Part shown: one piece after another, positions 59,906 through 64,000 of the stretch
Layout: the number at the start of each line of letters is the position of its first letter
Position numbering within the stretch: the stretch's first letter is position 1
Assembly: GCA_016710365.1 (NCBI GenBank)
Contig: JADJVW010000026.1
Coordinates: forward strand, 7,100 to 71,099
Reading direction: 5' to 3'
From: Candidatus Caldilinea saccharophila
GTDB taxonomy: Bacteria; Chloroflexota; Anaerolineae; Caldilineales; Caldilineaceae
DNA length: 64,000 nt
Program-made: the position numbers and the translations under genes
The notes under the pieces: model-generated
Databases searched by the model: none
Seen by the model: only the letters and a program-made list of their open reading frames with translations
What the model was told of the DNA's origin: nothing

Positions 59906-61562
59906 TCAGTTCTTGCTGATCAGCCACAGGCTGACGTTCGGTGTGTCGCCTGGGTCGTAGATGAAGCCCTGGACGTTGGTGCGCAGACCGTAGACGCGGG
60001 TCGGCTGGAACAGCATGGCAAAGGGACCGCTGTTCTGCATGTACTCGGTCAGTTGCGTAGAGTTCGATGCGTTTGGCCGGGTCAAGTTCGATGGCGGCCT
60101 GCTGGCTCAGTTCGATGGCCTGCGGGTCATTCCAACTATTGCGCCAGGCTAGCGACTTGGCCTCGTAGTTGGCAAAGGGTGTGCCGTTAGCATCTGGATC
60201 CGTGAAGTCAGGCCCCCAGTTCATCAGCAGCATCGGCAGTTCCTGCGCACGGTACTTGGTGAGCAATTCGGACTGCTGCATCTGCTGGATGTCCAAATTG
60301 ACGCCGATCTGCGCCAGGTCGGCCTGGATCGAGGCGGCGACCGTGGCCCATTCGACGCCGCCGGGCCCTGTGCCGGTGGCGACGATAAACGGAATCGTGG
60401 CGCCTTCGCTCACGCCCGCCTTGGCGAAGAGTTCCTTGGCCTTGGCCAGATCCTGCGTGAAGGGATTGTTGCCCGTGTGACCGGCAAAGCCGATCGGGAT
60501 GATCTCCTGCACCAGTTCGCCGTTGCCGCCGAGCAGGGTGATGATGTTGTCGTAGTTGATGGCGTAACGCAGCGCCAGGCGCGCATCAGGGTTGTCAAAC
60601 GGCGGCATGGTAGCGTTGACCGAGGCGTAGACCAGCAAGGTGCTCAGCCCCTTGGCAAGCGCCACATCCGGGTTGCTTTCCAGCGCAGCGGCTACTTCGG
60701 GGCCAATATCCTGGATGATATCGGCGTCGCCGGTCTCGATGGCCGCCTGGCGGTTGGCCGGCTCCAGCATGTTTTGCAGGATGACGCGCTGCATGGCCGG
60801 TGCGTCGCCACCCCACCAATTGGGATTAGCGTCCAGCGTGACGGTGGAGGAGCGTTCCCAGGCATTGAGCACGTAGGGGCCGCTGCCGGCGGAATGGTCG
60901 TTGAGCCAGGACTCGCCCATGTCGCTGCCCAGGTTCGGTTCAAGCGCAGCCTGCTCCACCACCGCGGCGACGGTGAAGGTCAGCACGGAGAGGCAGACGT
61001 TCGGGCTGACGGTCTTGGGCAGCTTCAACTCGACGACGCCGGCGTCGACCGCGGTGATGTTTTCCTTGGTCATCTGGCAGACATCGATGAGCAGGAAGGC
61101 TGGCGACTTGTTGATGTCGATCGCACGGCCCCACGAGAAGACCACGTCGTCAGCCGTCACCGGCGCGCCGCTGGCAAAGGTGGCGTTCGGGTCAAGCGTG
61201 AAGGTGAGCTTCCACAGTTCGCCGTCATCCGCGACGTCCCAGGAGGTTGCCAACACAGGCGCCAGGGCCGTTTCGCCGGGGTTGAAGGAGATAAGCGTCT
61301 CGTACATGTTGCCGACGGGCAAAATGCCGCCGAATTCGTAGGCGACCGCCGGGTCAAGCGTGATCAGGTCCGAGTGATCCAGGGCAAAGATCAGCGTGTT
61401 TGCGCGCGTGAGCGCGTCGCCAGCCGAGGATGCCGCGGCTTCCTCGCCACCAGTGGCCGGTGTGCTGGGAGCAGCCGGTGCGGCGCAGGCCGACGCCAGC
61501 ATGGCAACCAGCACCAACAGGGCGGTCCACCACCAACGTTTGGCGTGATGTTGATAGGTCAT
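59906..61562 (-). CDS. ABC transporter solute-binding lipoprotein (SBP_bac_5), C-terminal frame break
   Basis: About 551 residues. ATG 61562 with AAGGAG upstream gives a lipoprotein signal (LVLVAMLASACAAP). The family-5 core is clear: TLDPAVAYEFGGILPVGNMYETLI, LAPVLATSWDVADDGELWKLTFTLDPNATFASGAPVTADDVVFSW, SGPYVLNAWERSSTVTLDANPNWWG, ALRYAINYDNIITLLGG. Near 60056 the frame shifts; the expected end (LTEYMQNSGPFAMLFQPTRV... ...TPNVSLWLISKN) is read in another frame up to a stop at 59906. Probably binds peptides or a similar solute for the two permeases that follow. Confidence 0.9.
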
Positions 61563-61784
61563 TCCACTTCTCCTTGTTTGGTTGTGAGTACAGTCAGCCA
61601 TCTCGAAAAATGCATGTCACACCATTGACGTTGCCCAGTTAGCAACGTGAATGGCAGGGATTCGCTTGTTCTTGGAGCCGCCGGCTGCGGCAATGCAGAG
61701 CGGTGCACAAAAAAAGAGGCGTCAGGTCAATTATACTCAGGACGCTGTCTCTGACAAACAGGACGGCTGCAACGGCGCATCGAG

Positions 61785-61813
61785 TTGTGAGAAGCCGGTG
61801 CAATTGCTATAAT
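61785..61813 (+). promoter_or_regulatory. Promoter of the LysM lipoprotein gene
   Basis: TTGTGA (61785-61790), a 17-base spacer and consensus TATAAT (61808-61813) lie about 41 bases before the GTG start at 61854. It drives transcription away from the divergent ABC binding-protein gene. Confidence 0.7.
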
Positions 61814-61853
61814 TATTGCAATGAACGCTCTTACCCTTTCTGGAGGTGAACTT

Positions 61854-62810
61854 GTGCGCGCCAAAACATTATTTGTCCTGATCCTAGCGGCTGTGCTCCT
61901 GACCGCGTGTACGCGTGACCGTGAAACACCGGAGCCTACTGCAACATCCGCCGAGGCAATGGCGACAAGCGCACGCTCGAGTTCGGAGCCTGTGGTGGAA
62001 ACCGTGGGCACACCGAAATTGCCGGCCGCAGCCGCAACCACGGCAGCGGATGCAACCTCGACGCCCGAACCTTCCGCCACGCGCGCCTTGATGCAGTACA
62101 CCGTGCAGGGTGGCGACACGATCGGCAGCATTGCGGGGAGCTTCAACGTCACCGAGCAGCAATTGCGCGAATGGAACAACCTCCCCAACGACGATATCTT
62201 TGCGGGACAGATCCTGCGCGTGCCGGAAGGTGATCCAACCCCAACGCCGGAGCCCTTCAAGCATGTTGTCCAGCCTGGCGAAACCTTGACCATGATTGCC
62301 GCGCGCTATGGCGTCAATTACTTGACGCTGGTGGAGGTGAATGGCATTGAAAGTCCTGACACCTTGGCGGCGGGCACCGCGTTGCTTATTCCTGGCGTCA
62401 GCGCACCTTCATCCAACGCAGCCGATGCTGAGGGCGACGGCGTCGCCAGTGAAAATGAAGCGGCCAATCTTGACGCGGGCGCACAAAACGCCGTCACGCA
62501 TATTGTGCAGCCCAATGAAACTTTGTCCACGATTGCCGCCGACTATGGCGTAGACGCCACGGAATTGGCGCTTGCCAACAACCTGACGAACCCTAACATG
62601 TTGCGCGCCGGACAGCAGTTGATTATTCCGGGGTTGACGCAGCGCCAGGCCATTGAGGCGCGCGGCGCCACACACACAGTCCGGTCTGGGGAAAGCCTCT
62701 CGCAGATCGCACAGATATACGGCGTCTCGATCGAGCAGATCATGGCGGTCAACGGGCTGGACGATCCCAACACAATTGTCGTCGGTCAGGAACTGTTGAT
62801 CCCTCAATAG
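61854..62810 (+). CDS. Lipoprotein with four LysM domains
   Basis: A 318-residue lipoprotein with a GTG start; GGAGGTGA at 61842-61849 is ideally spaced, so the upstream ATG at 61821 is disfavoured. Lipobox LLTAC follows a short hydrophobic segment. Four LysM domains bind peptidoglycan or chitin-like glycans: MQYTVQGGDTIGSIAGSF, KHVVQPGETLTMIAARYG, THIVQPNETLSTIAADYG and THTVRSGESLSQIAQIYG, each ending GQxLxIPx. No catalytic domain, so it is probably a cell-wall anchoring or scaffold protein. Confidence 0.92.
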   Translation: MRAKTLFVLILAAVLLTACTRDRETPEPTATSAEAMATSARSSSEPVVETVGTPKLPAAAATTAADATSTPEPSATRALMQYTVQGGDTIGSIAGSFNVTEQQLREWNNLPNDDIFAGQILRVPEGDPTPTPEPFKHVVQPGETLTMIAARYGVNYLTLVEVNGIESPDTLAAGTALLIPGVSAPSSNAADAEGDGVASENEAANLDAGAQNAVTHIVQPNETLSTIAADYGVDATELALANNLTNPNMLRAGQQLIIPGLTQRQAIEARGATHTVRSGESLSQIAQIYGVSIEQIMAVNGLDDPNTIVVGQELLIPQ

Positions 62811-62856
62811 CTCATATTTTGTTGCACAAGCGTGTTTTGTTGCACAGGCGCGGGGG

Positions 62857-63642
62857 TCAATAGGGCCCCTTCGCTTGGTTTGCGCCGCCCTCGCCACGAG
62901 TGGCCGCTACGATGCGCCGGGCTTCCGCCTCCAGGAACGCGGCGTCAGACGCTACTGTGACCAACTGAAACCCTTTTTCGATCATGGGCGCGTAAGCGGG
63001 CGTCGCCGTGTGCAGACCGGCCACCTTGCCGTGTCGCTGCGTCGCGCAGCACCTTTCCAGCGCTTCCACCAGCACAGGGTCGGTTTGATCGGTGCGCTGG
63101 CTGCGACCCAGCGCCAGGCTGAGATCGGCCGGCCCGATATAGAGCGCATCAATGCCGGGCAGTGCGGCGATGGCGTCGACGTTAGCGAGGCCTGCCGCGG
63201 TTTCGATCATGGCAATGGCCAGCACCGTGTCGTTGGCGGCCGCGGCATAGTCGTCGCCCGCGTACATCGTGGCGCGCTTCGGCCCGTAACTGCGGATGCC
63301 CTGCGGCGGATAGCGGCAGGCGTCGGTAAACGCCAGCGCCTCGCCGACTTTATTGATCATGGGGCAGATGATGCCGTAGCAGCCGGCGTCGAGCATCTTC
63401 ATGATCGCGCCAGGGTCGTTCCAGGGCACGCGCGCCAGCGGCGTCGCCTCGGTGGTGGAGATCGCCTGCAACATCGGCACGGCTGCTTGATAGTCGATCA
63501 GGCCATGTTGCAGATCGATTGTGAAGCAGTCGAACCCAGTGTGCACCATGATTTCGGCGGAGAAGCTGCTGGGAATCGTCAGCCAGGCGCAGAGGGCAGC
63601 TTCATGGCGCTGCCAGAGGGTGCGGAGTCGGTTTTCGCGCAT
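62857..63642 (-). CDS. HpcH/HpaI aldolase/citrate lyase-family protein
   Basis: A 261-residue class II, metal-dependent pyruvate aldolase relative. Start 63642 (GGAG upstream) gives MRENRLRTLWQRHEAALCAWLTIPSSFSAEIMV. Conserved blocks: DLQHGLIDY, LARVPWNDPGAIMKMLDAGCYGIICPMI (substrate/metal strand), SYGPKRATMYAG, AIAMIETAAGLANVDAI (metal-binding Glu) and DALYIGPADLSLALG (Asp ligand). Likely splits or forms a 2-keto-acid; no neighbour indicates the pathway. Confidence 0.92.
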   Translation of the reverse strand: MRENRLRTLWQRHEAALCAWLTIPSSFSAEIMVHTGFDCFTIDLQHGLIDYQAAVPMLQAISTTEATPLARVPWNDPGAIMKMLDAGCYGIICPMINKVGEALAFTDACRYPPQGIRSYGPKRATMYAGDDYAAAANDTVLAIAMIETAAGLANVDAIAALPGIDALYIGPADLSLALGRSQRTDQTDPVLVEALERCCATQRHGKVAGLHTATPAYAPMIEKGFQLVTVASDAAFLEAEARRIVAATRGEGGANQAKGPY

Positions 63643-63757
63643 GTGGTGCTCCGTTTGATGGTGGGCCTGGTCTGTCACAATTTCGCGTAACGCGCCCGGC
63701 AAAATGCATCGCTACAGAAGGTATCATAGATTTGTTTCATTTTCAAACGCTGGCAAT

Positions 63758-63785
63758 TTGACCGATCTGGCGGATATGCTATAAT
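63758..63785 (+). promoter_or_regulatory. tRNA-Thr promoter
   Basis: TTGACC (63758-63763), a 16-base spacer and TATAAT (63780-63785) lie 57 bases before the tRNA, a strong sigma70-type promoter on the plus strand. Confidence 0.75.
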
Positions 63786-63842
63786 CACAGACCGCGTGCA
63801 CGTACTCTTGTGCAGTGCGGAGAAACCGAGCAGCACTAAAGC

Positions 63843-63919
<77 letters not shown>

Positions 63920-64000
63920 GCGATGAGCAGTACGCCAAAGATGGCCCTGAAACAAATGTTGAGAGCCAGCGAAGTTGTGCAAGGTTGCAGACATGGGCGG

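Overview
The window reads as a GC-rich bacterial chromosome segment, most likely from the Chloroflexota (Caldilineae/Anaerolineae-like). This is inferred from the gene mix: a BTAD-type regulator beside a contractile injection cluster with a DUF6519 protein, delta-60 and DNRLRE secreted proteins, many dispersed palindromic intergenic repeats, and scattered shikimate-pathway genes. No rRNA is present, so the taxonomic call is inference.

Layout. 0-8.5 kb (+): a secreted DNRLRE protein, chorismate synthase (aroC), a small P-loop kinase, a DinB-like protein, a GyrI-like protein, two double-domain VOC/PhnB proteins, and an Asp-box propeller protein coupled to a MoaD/ThiS-like protein. 8.6-14 kb (-): a VWA lipoprotein and a 14-unit delta-60 propeller protein, separated by a tandem hairpin array. 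14.5-16.9 kb (+): two tandem ATP-grasp paralogues. 16.9-23.7 kb (-): the four-gene ligase-associated DNA repair cluster (exonuclease, ATP-dependent ligase, Lhr-type helicase, PdeM phosphoesterase), with a DUF433/DUF5615 toxin-antitoxin pair lodged inside it, then a GNAT acetyltransferase.

24.6-52.8 kb (-) is the centrepiece: a near-complete extracellular contractile injection system (eCIS, phage-tail-like particle). In transcription order it holds a BTAD regulator, a small protein, sheath, inner tube, T4-type baseplate chaperone-like protein, a disordered linker protein, a DUF4255 tail-cap protein fused to a LamG-like lectin domain, an AAA+ ATPase, a small conserved-looking protein, a DUF4157 protein with an OmpA-like C-terminus, an Afp7-like tube-adaptor protein, a LysM protein, gpD hub, gpV spike, PAAR-like tip, gp25, two J-type wedge proteins, a gpI/beta-helix wedge protein, a large DUF6519 fibre-like protein, and a second DUF4157 protein whose C-terminus resembles an M15-type peptidase. 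No capsid, terminase, portal or integrase is present, and no obvious tape measure is visible.

53-64 kb: aroE fused to a GNAT domain, a GxxExxY protein, aroA overlapping the antitoxin of a RelE/Phd module, a peptide/nickel-type ABC importer (two permeases and a binding lipoprotein), a four-LysM lipoprotein, an HpcH/HpaI-type aldolase, and tRNA-Thr(UGU).

An important caveat: about twenty single-site frame breaks split otherwise well-conserved genes between about 17 and 60 kb, while the first 16.9 kb has none. I annotate each such gene over its full restored span. Most breaks look like sequencing or assembly indels (one is clearly in a G homopolymer), but real decay cannot be excluded from sequence alone.
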